Of a stretch of DNA of 64,000 nt, positions 42,454 through 52,021 are shown one piece after another; the first letter of the stretch is position 1; every line of letters begins with the position of its first letter. The translations under genes and the position numbers were made by a program. Below the pieces are notes generated by a model that had not been told where the DNA came from, did not search any database, and saw only the letters and a program-made list of their open reading frames with translations. Where the stretch lies: the NCBI RefSeq assembly GCF_043641555.1, contig NZ_JBHZRJ010000002.1, forward strand, positions 434,001 to 498,000. Reading direction: 5' to 3'. This DNA comes from Saccharospirillum alexandrii_A (GTDB taxonomy: Bacteria; Pseudomonadota; Gammaproteobacteria; Pseudomonadales; Natronospirillaceae).

Positions 42454-44400
42454 ATGCTCGATGCCAAAGCCCTCGCCCAGCTTCAATCTTTGAAAAGTGA
42501 CATCAAGTCCACCACGCCCGAACCCCAGGTCATGCGCGGTACCATTAAGGGCACCGGTCGCAGTTTCGGCTTCGTGATCGCTGCCGACGCCACCGAGTAT
42601 TTTCTGCCACCCGATGCAATGTCCAAAGTGTTCCCGGGCGATGAGGTCGAGTTCACTATTGAGGAAACTGCTGAAGGCAAGGTCAATGCCGATCTCGTCA
42701 AGCTGGTGTCGTCGTCACTGACCGAGTTTATGGGTCGCTATGTCGTGCGCGGCAAAGCCCAGGGTGTTGAACCCGAAGTCATCGGGCATGCAAAATGGCT
42801 GTTTGTACCACCTAAAAAGACCGCTGACGCCGCCAATGGCCAATGGGTTAAAGCCAAGGTAACCCGCCATCCCTGGGAAACCGGCAAAGCCCAAGCCGAA
42901 GTTGTCAATGTAATCGGCAGCGAAGAAGAGCCCGGCACCTGGCACGCCATTGCCATTGAAAAGCACCAGTTACCCGGCGACTTCTCCGCTGAAGCTCTGG
43001 CTGCTGCAGACGCGCTCGATGAAAGCCTGATCGAAGCAGCCAGCGAAGGCCGAACCGACTTGCGCGACATTCCATTTGTCACCATCGACAATGCCTCAAC
43101 CAAAGACATGGACGATGCCATCTATGCCGAGGAAACCGACGATGGCTGGCTATTGCGCGTCGCCATTGCCGACCCGGCAGCCTGGTTTACAACCGACTCA
43201 CCGCTTGAATCCGAAGCCCGGCAACGCCTGACCACCACCTACCTGCCCGGCCGCCCGATCAGCATGCTGCCCGAACGCCTGGCCAACGAACTGTGTTCCC
43301 TGACCCCCAATGCAGACCGTTTGGCACTGGTGTTTCACATCCGCGTCGCCACTGACGGCAGCCTCAGCAAACTGGCCATCACCCCATCGGTGATTCGCAG
43401 CAGTGCCAAGTTGAGCTATCAGGAAGTCAGCGAATGGCTCGATGGTGCTGCCCCAATACCGGCCGCCCACTGGCACCTGGAAACGCTCAGGCAATGCTGC
43501 ACAGCCCTGTTTGACTGGCGCAAGAACAACGCCCTGATCATGCAGGAACGGCCCGATTACCGGGTGAAAGTCGATGAACAATTGAATGTTACCGGCGTGG
43601 TGAAAGAAGAACGCAACACCGCCAACGGCCTCGTCGAAGAAAGCATGCTGGCGGTCAATCGCATTGCCGCCGCCTGGCTGGCCGAAGACAGCGCCCTGTT
43701 CATGACCCACGCCGGCTTTCGACCCGACCGCGAAGAAGAACTCAAGGGCCTGCTGCGCGAATTCGCCAAAGACGTCGCCGATACCGACGGCCATGACCCG
43801 GAAGGTTTCAAGTCTATTTTGCGCGCTGCACGCACGGTCGAAGACTTCCCATTGCTCAGCGTACTGCTAAAGCGGCTGGAGCGCGGAGCCTGGTCCAACA
43901 CCACAGCGCCCCACTTTGGCCTCGGTTTCGACCACTACACCACCGTGACCAGCCCGATCCGCAAATACACGGATCTCGCTCTGCACCGGCTGATCCACGC
44001 CAAACTGGCAGGCAAGCCGTTCACCCTCCCAGTAGAGCTGACCGACGACCTCAACGAACGCCTCGGCAACAGCCGTAAAGCCGCCAACGAAGTGGAAAAC
44101 CGCCTGCGTCTGGATTGGCTAAGCCAGCAACCTGAACAAACCTGGCAGGCCACCGTTGTCCACATCAACTCGGGCGGCATCATCGCCCAACTTGACGACA
44201 ACGGCGCCGCGGGCTTCATCGATCTGCGCGGACAGAAGAAAAAACTGAGCTACGACCCGCTGCGCATGATGATGAAGGGTGAAAGCCAGAGCTTTATGCT
44301 AAACCAACCGGTGACAGTGACCATCACCAAAATTGAGGGTGACAAGTTAGAGCTGAGTTTGGTGGAAGACGGCCAGGTGGAACCTAGCGCCTCGAAATAA
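42454..44400 (+). CDS. rnb: Exoribonuclease II
   Basis: A 3'-5' exoribonuclease of the RNB family, 648 residues. N-terminal cold-shock domains (about 30-185; GTIKGTGRSFGFVIA), catalytic RNB domain (~195-550) with DIPFVTIDNASTKDMDDAIY holding the metal aspartates, and a C-terminal S1 domain (~570-640). Length and the alignable N-terminus fit RNase II better than the longer RNase R. The start MLDAKALAQL at 42454 has an AGG site; the frame is open eight codons further. Confidence 0.88.
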   Translation: MLDAKALAQLQSLKSDIKSTTPEPQVMRGTIKGTGRSFGFVIAADATEYFLPPDAMSKVFPGDEVEFTIEETAEGKVNADLVKLVSSSLTEFMGRYVVRGKAQGVEPEVIGHAKWLFVPPKKTADAANGQWVKAKVTRHPWETGKAQAEVVNVIGSEEEPGTWHAIAIEKHQLPGDFSAEALAAADALDESLIEAASEGRTDLRDIPFVTIDNASTKDMDDAIYAEETDDGWLLRVAIADPAAWFTTDSPLESEARQRLTTTYLPGRPISMLPERLANELCSLTPNADRLALVFHIRVATDGSLSKLAITPSVIRSSAKLSYQEVSEWLDGAAPIPAAHWHLETLRQCCTALFDWRKNNALIMQERPDYRVKVDEQLNVTGVVKEERNTANGLVEESMLAVNRIAAAWLAEDSALFMTHAGFRPDREEELKGLLREFAKDVADTDGHDPEGFKSILRAARTVEDFPLLSVLLKRLERGAWSNTTAPHFGLGFDHYTTVTSPIRKYTDLALHRLIHAKLAGKPFTLPVELTDDLNERLGNSRKAANEVENRLRLDWLSQQPEQTWQATVVHINSGGIIAQLDDNGAAGFIDLRGQKKKLSYDPLRMMMKGESQSFMLNQPVTVTITKIEGDKLELSLVEDGQVEPSASK

Positions 44401-44638
44401 TCAATAACAATGAGCCGCATCAGTCAACAATCAGGGCTCGGCACCCACCCTACTATTCACGCCATGAATACAGGGTATAAGGTACCATTACTTAACTTTT
44501 GCGGCGTTTTTCACTAAACTGCGCCTCGCTTATGCTCAGCCAGTCCCGGTTGTTGGCGCAAGCGTCCGGTGTTTCAGGCAACCCATTGCCCTGCCGGCTC
44601 AGCCGCGCTGCAACCCCTTCACTGTTGGAGAATTAACC

Positions 44639-47230
44639 GTGCTAGAAGCCTATCGTAAACATGTCGAAGAGCGCGCCGCTCTTGGCATCCCCGCCAAGCC
44701 GCTGACTGCCGACCAGGTAACCGCGCTGGTGGAGCTGCTGAAAAACCCGCCCGCGGGCGAAGAAGCCTTCATCAAAGATCTCATCGTCAATCGGGTACCA
44801 CCCGGCGTTGACGAAGCTGCCTATGTAAAAGCCGCTTTCCTGTCTGCTGTGGCCAAAGGCGAAGCCGAGTGCCCGCTGATTGACGCCGCAGAAGCCGTAC
44901 AACTGCTGGGCACCATGCAGGGTGGTTACAACATTGAAACCCTGGTTGGCCTGCTGACCGACGACAAACTGGCTGAAGCCGCTGCCGAAGAGCTGAAACA
45001 CACACTACTGGTGTTCGATGCCTTCCACGATGTCGACGAGCTGGCCAAAGCCGGTAACGCCGCTGCCAAGAGCGTCATGCAATCCTGGGCCGACGCCGAG
45101 TGGTTCCTGAACAAGCCCGACGTCCCTGAAAAACTGACCCTGACCGTGTTCAAAGTCACCGGTGAAACCAACACCGATGACCTGTCACCGGCCCAGGACG
45201 CCTGGTCGCGCCCGGATATCCCGCTGCACGCCCTGGCCATGTACAAAATGAGCCGCGATGGCCTGACTCCCGATAAAGAAGGCGAGATCGGCCCAATTCA
45301 GCAAATTGAAAAGCTGAAAGAAAAAGGCCACTCCATTGCCCTGGTTGGCGATGTGGTCGGTACCGGTTCTTCACGTAAGTCGGCCACCAACTCCGTACTG
45401 TGGCACACCGGTGAAGACATGCCGTTCGTGCCGAACAAGCGCACCGGTGGCTTCGTGCTGGGCAACAAGATCGCCCCCATCTTCTTCAACACCATGGAAG
45501 ACTCCGGCGCCCTGCCAATTGAAGTTGACGTCAACGAACTGAACATGGGCGACGTTATCGACGTCTACCCTTTCGCCGGCAAAGTCGAGCGAGATGGCAA
45601 GGTCATCGCCGAATTCGAACTGAACACCCAAGTGCTGCTCGATGAAGTACGCGCCGGTGGCCGAATTCCGCTGATCATCGGCCGTGGCCTGACCGACCGT
45701 GCCCGCGAAGCCATGGGCCTGGAGCCCAGCACCGTCTTCCGTCGCCCTGGCGCCGTAGCCGACAGCAAAGCCGGTTACACCTTGGCCCAGAAGATGGTCG
45801 GCAAGGCCTGTGGTCTGGAAGGCGTTCGCCCGAACCAGTATTGCGAACCGAAAATGACCACCGTCGGCTCACAGGACACCACCGGTCCGATGACCCGTGA
45901 CGAACTGAAAGACCTGGCCTGCCTGGGCTTTTCAACCGACCTGGTGATGCAATCCTTTTGCCACACCGCCGCTTACCCCAAGCCGGTCGACATCGAAACC
46001 CAACACAGCCTGCCCGACTTCATCAAGAACCGTGGCGGTGTGTCTCTGCGCCCGGGTGATGGCATCATCCACTCCTGGCTCAACCGCATGCTGCTGCCCG
46101 ATACCGTGGGTACCGGTGGCGACTCCCACACCCGCTTCCCGATGGGCATTTCCTTCCCGGCCGGTTCCGGCCTGGTGGCCTTTGCCGCAGCCACTGGCGT
46201 TATGCCGCTGGACATGCCGGAATCGGTCCTGGTGAAATTCAAAGGCAAGCGTCAGCCTGGCATCACCCTGCGCGACCTGGTGCACGCCATTCCTTACGCA
46301 GCCATCAAGGAAGGCCACCTGACCGTTGAGAAGAAAGGCAAGAAGAACGTCTTCTCCGGCCGGATTTTGGAAATTGAAGGTCTGGAAGAACTGACCGTTG
46401 AGCAGGCCTTTGAACTGTCTGACGCTTCTGCTGAACGTTCTGCCGCTGGTTGTACCATCACCCTGGGTGAAGACTCGGTCGCCGAATACCTGCGCTCCAA
46501 CGTCGTTATGCTGCGCTGGATGATCTCCAACGGTTACGGCGATGCCCGTACCCTGGAGCGCCGCGCCAAGGCGATGGAAGAGTGGCTGGCCAGCCCGAAC
46601 CTGATGCGTGCCGACAAAGATGCCGAGTACCACACTGTCATCGAAATCGACATGGATGAGATTAAGGAGCCGATTCTCTGCGCCCCGAATGATCCGGACG
46701 ATGCTCGTACTTTGTCTGATGTCGCTGGCGAGAAGATCGACGAAGTGTTTATCGGCTCTTGCATGACCAACATCGGTCACTTCCGCGCCGCCGGCAAGCT
46801 GCTCGATGCGCACAATGCGCCGATCGCCACTCGCTTGTGGGTCTCTCCGCCGACGAAGATGGACCAGGCGCAGTTGATGGAAGAAGGTTACTACAACATC
46901 TTCGGCCGTGCCGGTGCCCGCACCGAAATGCCGGGTTGTTCACTGTGCATGGGCAACCAGGCACGGGTAGCCGCCAAGTCGACCGTGGTTTCCACCTCAA
47001 CGCGGAACTTCCCGAACCGCCTGGGTGACGGTGCCAATGTGTACCTGGCCTCCGCCGAACTGGCCGCCATTGCCGCCCTGAACGGCAAGCTGCCAACGGC
47101 TAAAGAGTACCTGGAAATCGCCAACAAGATCGACAGCATGTCAGCGGATATTTACCGCTACCTGAACTTCGACAAGATGGAAGATTTCATTAAAGCAGCC
47201 GATTCGGTGATTGCGACCTCAGCGGCCTAA
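44639..47230 (+). CDS. acnB: Aconitate hydratase B
   Basis: The TCA-cycle aconitase of exponential growth, 863 residues as usual. The N-terminal HEAT-like domain (1-160; MLEAYRKHVEERAALGI) and swivel domain are followed by the catalytic part with iron-sulphur cysteines in SFCHTAAYPKP and GCSLCMGNQARV, and GTGGDSHTRFPMGISF. It starts with GTG after GGAG. AcnB apoprotein also binds mRNAs in enterobacteria. Monocistronic, ended by the terminator at 47249-47274. Confidence 0.98.
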   Translation: MLEAYRKHVEERAALGIPAKPLTADQVTALVELLKNPPAGEEAFIKDLIVNRVPPGVDEAAYVKAAFLSAVAKGEAECPLIDAAEAVQLLGTMQGGYNIETLVGLLTDDKLAEAAAEELKHTLLVFDAFHDVDELAKAGNAAAKSVMQSWADAEWFLNKPDVPEKLTLTVFKVTGETNTDDLSPAQDAWSRPDIPLHALAMYKMSRDGLTPDKEGEIGPIQQIEKLKEKGHSIALVGDVVGTGSSRKSATNSVLWHTGEDMPFVPNKRTGGFVLGNKIAPIFFNTMEDSGALPIEVDVNELNMGDVIDVYPFAGKVERDGKVIAEFELNTQVLLDEVRAGGRIPLIIGRGLTDRAREAMGLEPSTVFRRPGAVADSKAGYTLAQKMVGKACGLEGVRPNQYCEPKMTTVGSQDTTGPMTRDELKDLACLGFSTDLVMQSFCHTAAYPKPVDIETQHSLPDFIKNRGGVSLRPGDGIIHSWLNRMLLPDTVGTGGDSHTRFPMGISFPAGSGLVAFAAATGVMPLDMPESVLVKFKGKRQPGITLRDLVHAIPYAAIKEGHLTVEKKGKKNVFSGRILEIEGLEELTVEQAFELSDASAERSAAGCTITLGEDSVAEYLRSNVVMLRWMISNGYGDARTLERRAKAMEEWLASPNLMRADKDAEYHTVIEIDMDEIKEPILCAPNDPDDARTLSDVAGEKIDEVFIGSCMTNIGHFRAAGKLLDAHNAPIATRLWVSPPTKMDQAQLMEEGYYNIFGRAGARTEMPGCSLCMGNQARVAAKSTVVSTSTRNFPNRLGDGANVYLASAELAAIAALNGKLPTAKEYLEIANKIDSMSADIYRYLNFDKMEDFIKAADSVIATSAA

Positions 47231-47248
47231 CCCGCCGCCTAAAACCAA

Positions 47249-47274
47249 AAAACCCGCCTAGGCGGGTTTTTTTT
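47249..47274. terminator. Bidirectional terminator between acnB and fliD
   Basis: AAAACCCGCC, TA, GGCGGGTTTTTTTT: strong stem with T runs on both strands, serving acnB on plus and fliD on minus. Confidence 0.92.
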
Positions 47275-47298
47275 GCGTCGTCAAAAAGCGCTTACCGG

Positions 47299-50200
47299 TT
47301 ATTTTTTCCCGGAAGCTCCGGCCGCCATGATTTCAAATTGCTGGACCAGAAAATCCTCTGTTGTGTTCAACTGACTGATAATCTTATCATTGAACAGAAA
47401 TTTGGCCTTAAGACGTTGTTCCTGAGCTTCCAAACGAGCATCCAGACGCTGGCGATCTTCTGCTAGATTATCCAAGTCACGTTCAAGTGATGTTTCCCGG
47501 TTACCGAGTAAACCATTGCTGCTCATAAGGTCGTCCAGCGATTTATCGAGCCGGGAGAATATACCCTCAATCAGAGTAACGCTGCCACGATCTCCTGTTG
47601 CGGTGCCGGATACCCGAAGCACCAAACCAGCGGCCGGGTCACGCTCTCCGGACGCTTCTTTGCCTTTCACGCCTTGAGTGGAAGTTGTAAACCCGAAAAT
47701 ATCGATGGCGTTCGTATCGATACCAGAAATACGAACGGTTGAGTCGCTGCCACGAGTAACCGAAAAGATGCCGAAGATAGCGGTGTCGGGATCATACTGA
47801 ACATCGACTGCCTTATTCGCCGAGGCGAGTGCGGGATCTGCATTTATGGCTCGTTTCAATTCGTTGGCAAGCGCATTCCCAGTGGTGTAAACGCCTTCTG
47901 TCAGCTCAATTTCTCCGGATGCAATGCCATCAACGACTATTTCCATCGTGCGATTGGTTGAATCAATCACTATCGGAGCGGTGAAGTCGGCACCCGGGCC
48001 ACCAAGAAGGTAACCATTGGTCGCTGCCTGATTTCCCTCGCTGGCGGTCAATAACTGCCCCCTGCCTGTGGCTTGCACACCATTGATGGATCCTTCTACG
48101 TCAACACCGGTGACGGCGTCTGGCAGCTCACCATCGTTGATAGAAAAGCCTAGCTGTGCCGCCGAGGTCAGATTCAACCCTTCAATGGTGACTCGGGTGT
48201 CGTTACCAAAAGAAATCGAAAAGCCACCATTGCCAGCTTCGTTTTGCTGGTAAAGAACTTCTGCCTGGCTATCAAAGCCCTGATACTGGCCGAGGCTCAA
48301 CCCAAATTCATCCGCACCATTAAACAAGGGACCCTGGTTCGCAAGCCCTAGGGATGTACCCTGAACGTCGGACATCTCAATGGAGGCGTCGCTACCAAAG
48401 GTGGCAAGCGTCGGCTCACCCAGTTTAGAGCGTGTTTCAAAGAACAGCTGGTTGTTGTCGTCCAGTCGGGCAAGCACATCACCCGCCTGAAATTCACCCC
48501 CGCCATTGGCCTCTGTCAGCGCGGTGTCCAAGGCTTGCTGAACGGCAGCCAGATTGGATTGAGCATCGTTTGTACCGGTCGTGGCATCAGTGTCCACTGT
48601 TACGTCAATGGCTACGCCATCTACTGTCAGTGTAAAACTGGTTGGGTCCGCACTGAAATCGATGCCAGTGGAGAGATCCTGAGACCCAGCTGCGGTGGTG
48701 GCACCCTGCCCGTCTTTGGTGATATCCAGAAGCTGGGCCGAGCCCGTGGCAACGGTCGACAGCACCAGCCCACCGCTGTCCAGGGAGGCTTCCAGATTAC
48801 CCGCCAAGCCGGGTGTATTGGCAATGGCTTGCTGGATGCTGTCCAAAGTGCTGGTTCCGGTCATATCGTCAGCGTCTACCCGCAACGTATAGTCGGTACC
48901 ATTTAATGTCAGCTCAATTTCAGCTGGGCTGGCGGCAAAATCGACATTGCTGCCCAGGGCGCGCGAGCCTTTCGTGGTTTCTGCACCCGCGGCACCCGCC
49001 TGCACATTGGCATCCGCGTTAATTTGATCCTGTATTGCCTGCGCCAGGTCTTCGGGTGTCTCGTACGTGCCCGCTGGCACGGTGATCAGACCGGAGGTTC
49101 CTTCAGACAGTCGATTGGAAAAGCCCACCACCAACTCGGCATCCGACGACAGAGTGTAGCCACTATTACTGGTACCTGTTTGCAGGCCTAGCCGGTCGGC
49201 TCCCGCCAATACAACGTTGTCAACGGTGATCGACTGGCTACCGGCGGCCGGTTCAGTGCGGAATATTAACCGATTCGCACTGTTGAATTCTGCAGTCACG
49301 ACACCGTTCAACCCGGCCGAGTTCAATTCAGACTGAATATACGTCAGCACGTCGTTACGATCACGTTCGGTTGCTACTTCTCCTTCCGTGTTCAGGACAT
49401 CCGACCAGTCTTCATCCAAATTGATGGCATAGGTTCCATCAGCGGCAGTGCCAGCAACGGTCAGGTCAAAGACAACCCCGTTGGTGCTGAAATCGATGCC
49501 ACTTTCGGGCTCGACCGATAAGCTACCAGGTAAGGTTGATGCGGCAAAACCGGCGTCATTCAAACTCGAGAAGTTCTGACCGCTGACACCGCCCGTTCCG
49601 CCTGGTGCCAGGCCTAACGTTTGGCTGATGGTCGGATCTACTTGCGTAATATTGAGTGAGGATGCCGAACCAAAAGACGAAGATGTCAGAGAGAATTTCT
49701 GTTCAACTGGATCAAAGTTCACCGTTGCAGTGCGACCAGTACCGTTAAAGGCACTGTTGATGGAAGTCTGCAACATCAATGCTAAATCGTCACCGTTTGC
49801 ATAACTGCCCTGCTGCAAATCGACAGCTCGCAGGGTGCCATCAAGAGAAAGCGAAAAGGAATCGTTGCTGCCACCAATCTGCACCGGGCTGGCGAAGCTT
49901 AGTGCGTCGGTTTTAAGACCCTGCCAGACCGCTTGAGTAGCCGCCTTGTCGATCACGACGTCGTACTCACCCGGCTGGGTTTTGGCACTTTGGGTTACGT
50001 ATCTGACTTGGCTGTCACTGACCACTTGCTGCGTGGCCAACAATCCAGACATAGCCTCTGCATTGGCCGTCAATGCCTGTTCGAATTTTGAACGGTTAAA
50101 CTGCAGTTCAAAGCCTTTCGTCTGATCCGTTTGCAGACCAACGTCGGCCAGGCTTCTGAAATTGGCGCCCACCAGATTCTCTACAATGGCATTTAAACCA

Positions 50201-51207
50201 CTGCGAACCTGGCTGTAGGTTGACCTGAGTGCCGAATCCCCGAGCAACAACCCACCCTCATTGTTGTCTGGGTTAAACTTGTTGACTTCGTCATAGATAA
50301 ACTTGAATTCATTGTAAGCGGCGACAAATGCCTCCATCTTGTCCGCAACTTCACCGGTGCTTCTCGCTACATTCAAGTTTATGGTACCAGTCGTCTCCTG
50401 GTTGACATTCAATGTCACACCACGAATCACTTCGTTAATCTGGTTTGATGCAGACGTTACTTCCAGTCCGTTTACACGGATAACGGCATCGCTACCTCTC
50501 TGGGTTTCTTGCATATTATTATCGGGATCGTTCTGGCTGGCGTTGTAGGCCAGCGATTGCAGGCCAGCGTCACCCGTTGCCACTATCTCGAGGCTGTTGT
50601 TCTTGCCTGTCTCTTCGCTGGCAAGCAGCAAGCGGTAGCCGGTTCCATCGAACACCAGGTTCGCGGTTACCCCTTCAACATCTTTGTTAATGGTATCTCT
50701 CAATCCGGCCAGGGTATTGTTACCCGATGTAATATCGATGGTAAAAGACGCACGACCCGCGTCTTGTTCAAACCCTGTATAGTCTCCGGAGCCCTCATCA
50801 TACTCGGTTGTGCCAAAGCTAAAGGTCAGCGACCCGGTTCCGACGGTGTCATTAACCGATGCATAGGCTTTACTGGCGAGGGTATGGGAACTGGCGACTT
50901 CGTCTACGGCGATTCGATAATTGCCCGGCTCCGCAGTGGAGCTGGTGGTGGCCGACAAGGCACTGGAATCACTGCTGGTGACCGTGGTCTTTCTGATCAG
51001 AGCACCACTGGACAGTGAGCTGGCTGCACTTTGAACTTTATCCAGTGCACTGCGAATTTCACCATAGGCTGTGATTTTGGCTTCAACTTCCGCCTGGCGA
51101 CGGTCCAGCCGAAGTTCGGTCGGCTTACGCTCGGCAGCGATGATCTGGTCGACCAGATCCGCCGTGAGCAGACCCGAACCGACACCTAAAGATTCAATAT
51201 TCGCCAT
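47299..51207 (-). CDS. fliD: Giant flagellar cap protein FliD
   Basis: FliD caps the filament tip and guides flagellin folding. The N-terminal FliD_N (1-~100; MANIESLGVGSGLLTADLVD) and a FliD_C start (~238-392; RVNGLEVTSASNQINEVIRG) are normal. The C-terminal coil (~1192-1302; LVLRVSGTATGDRG and QRLDARLEAQEQRLKAKF) is normal too. Between residues ~400 and ~1190 lie about 790 extra residues of Thr/Ser/Asp-rich, beta-predicted modules of ~100-140 residues, several ending in LGL or FGF (near 531, 673, 953, 1019, 1171). The total of 1302 is nearly three times the usual size. ATG 51207 follows an AGGTG site; a FliA promoter lies upstream. Confidence 0.95.
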   Translation of the reverse strand: MANIESLGVGSGLLTADLVDQIIAAERKPTELRLDRRQAEVEAKITAYGEIRSALDKVQSAASSLSSGALIRKTTVTSSDSSALSATTSSTAEPGNYRIAVDEVASSHTLASKAYASVNDTVGTGSLTFSFGTTEYDEGSGDYTGFEQDAGRASFTIDITSGNNTLAGLRDTINKDVEGVTANLVFDGTGYRLLLASEETGKNNSLEIVATGDAGLQSLAYNASQNDPDNNMQETQRGSDAVIRVNGLEVTSASNQINEVIRGVTLNVNQETTGTINLNVARSTGEVADKMEAFVAAYNEFKFIYDEVNKFNPDNNEGGLLLGDSALRSTYSQVRSGLNAIVENLVGANFRSLADVGLQTDQTKGFELQFNRSKFEQALTANAEAMSGLLATQQVVSDSQVRYVTQSAKTQPGEYDVVIDKAATQAVWQGLKTDALSFASPVQIGGSNDSFSLSLDGTLRAVDLQQGSYANGDDLALMLQTSINSAFNGTGRTATVNFDPVEQKFSLTSSSFGSASSLNITQVDPTISQTLGLAPGGTGGVSGQNFSSLNDAGFAASTLPGSLSVEPESGIDFSTNGVVFDLTVAGTAADGTYAINLDEDWSDVLNTEGEVATERDRNDVLTYIQSELNSAGLNGVVTAEFNSANRLIFRTEPAAGSQSITVDNVVLAGADRLGLQTGTSNSGYTLSSDAELVVGFSNRLSEGTSGLITVPAGTYETPEDLAQAIQDQINADANVQAGAAGAETTKGSRALGSNVDFAASPAEIELTLNGTDYTLRVDADDMTGTSTLDSIQQAIANTPGLAGNLEASLDSGGLVLSTVATGSAQLLDITKDGQGATTAAGSQDLSTGIDFSADPTSFTLTVDGVAIDVTVDTDATTGTNDAQSNLAAVQQALDTALTEANGGGEFQAGDVLARLDDNNQLFFETRSKLGEPTLATFGSDASIEMSDVQGTSLGLANQGPLFNGADEFGLSLGQYQGFDSQAEVLYQQNEAGNGGFSISFGNDTRVTIEGLNLTSAAQLGFSINDGELPDAVTGVDVEGSINGVQATGRGQLLTASEGNQAATNGYLLGGPGADFTAPIVIDSTNRTMEIVVDGIASGEIELTEGVYTTGNALANELKRAINADPALASANKAVDVQYDPDTAIFGIFSVTRGSDSTVRISGIDTNAIDIFGFTTSTQGVKGKEASGERDPAAGLVLRVSGTATGDRGSVTLIEGIFSRLDKSLDDLMSSNGLLGNRETSLERDLDNLAEDRQRLDARLEAQEQRLKAKFLFNDKIISQLNTTEDFLVQQFEIMAAGASGKK

Positions 51208-51284
51208 ATCACACCTATATCAAATGAGTACCCGGCATTTTGCTGTATCAATCCTGCAGAAACAGAAAAACAGGGCTGTTCAAA

Positions 51285-51311
51285 TTATCGGCTTTCAACC
51301 AGATAACTTGA
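51285..51311 (-). promoter_or_regulatory. FliA (sigma-28) promoter of fliD
   Basis: Minus strand: TCAAGTTA (51311-51304), 11-base spacer, perfect GCCGATAA (51292-51285). It agrees with TAAAGTTT-N11-GCCGATAA at 14 of 16 positions and lies 78 bases before the fliD ATG. Confidence 0.9.
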
Positions 51312-51343
51312 ACCCCTGTTTGTAACGTTCTGTTGTTTCAGTT

Positions 51344-51378
51344 CAGCTATGAGCCGCGGGCTTTGGGCTGTGAGCATC
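51344..51378. repeat. Degenerate heptamer array upstream of the fliD promoter
   Basis: Five 7-mers in register: CAGCTAT, GAGCCGC, GGGCTTT, GGGCTGT, GAGCATC. The period and the GCT-type core match the array at 32756-32818. It sits 32 bases upstream of the sigma-28 -35 element. Confidence 0.5.
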
Positions 51379-51437
51379 AAGACAGATGATTTGATCTTTC
51401 ACTCAAAACAAACAACCCTCAGCTAACCGCTTTCTTC

Positions 51438-51869
51438 TCACACCTGTGCTGAAAACAGCAACAATGGCTCTTCTTCATTCAATTTCTGGGCCAACGATAC
51501 CGCCTCTTCGTTTGGAATTTGCCGGATCAACTCATCAGTAGCCTTATCATAAACCCTGATGATGGTTAGCCCTGCGTCTTCATCCAACTGAAAGTTCAGC
51601 TTTCGCTCCGTGTTTTGAACGTAATCGTTCAGTTTAGACACGGCCTGCTCTAACTCTTCAGCGCTAGAAGGTAGGGTGGGCAACCGTCCACCCTCTTCCT
51701 CTTGTGCTTTAGTGTAGAGGCCTGCCGGTGTTGATGGACTAACACCCGCCTGGTTCACATCCTCTGCCGGTAATAACTTGCCGCTTTCTGGGCGGTTCGC
51801 CACCGGACTAAGTTCAGGTGTGGAAGGCCGAGCATTCAGGGCGCTTGTAAAGCCGCTAAATTCACTCAT
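51438..51869 (-). CDS. flaG: FlaG family protein
   Basis: 143 residues. The first 85 are a Pro/Ser/Glu-rich linker; the rest is the FlaG domain (LEQAVSKLNDYVQNTERKLN; DAGLTIIRVYDKATDELIRQ and IPNEEAVSLAQKL). FlaG affects filament length and stability. It lies between flagellin and fliD in the same direction. Confidence 0.92.
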   Translation of the reverse strand: MSEFSGFTSALNARPSTPELSPVANRPESGKLLPAEDVNQAGVSPSTPAGLYTKAQEEEGGRLPTLPSSAEELEQAVSKLNDYVQNTERKLNFQLDEDAGLTIIRVYDKATDELIRQIPNEEAVSLAQKLNEEEPLLLFSAQV

Positions 51870-51957
51870 AAAACACCTCCGATCACACTTGATTAATCCG
51901 AAAGAGTGGTTGGTAGTGGTACCGGGCGCTGTCTGAAGCCACCTGTCTGCCGCTACC

Positions 51958-51995
51958 GGAGGGACTGAAGCCTAGTCTCTAAGCTACAGCCCTCC
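51958..51995 (-). terminator. Hairpin between the flagellin gene and flaG
   Basis: GGAGGG with CCCTCC plus inner CTG/CAG pairs form a stem just after the flagellin stop. No T run follows on the minus strand. It may be a weak terminator or an RNA-stability hairpin that raises flagellin mRNA over flaG. Confidence 0.5.
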
Positions 51996-52021
51996 TTCTA
52001 AACACCCTCAAAATTACCGGA

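Noticed and set aside
42454..44400. RNase R (rnr) as an alternative to RNase II
   Set aside because: Length of 648 residues, the single C-terminal S1 domain without a long basic tail, and the N-terminus match RNase II better.
45932..46813. 293-codon minus-strand frame opposite acnB
   Set aside because: Antisense shadow of aconitase; composition follows the codon pattern of acnB.
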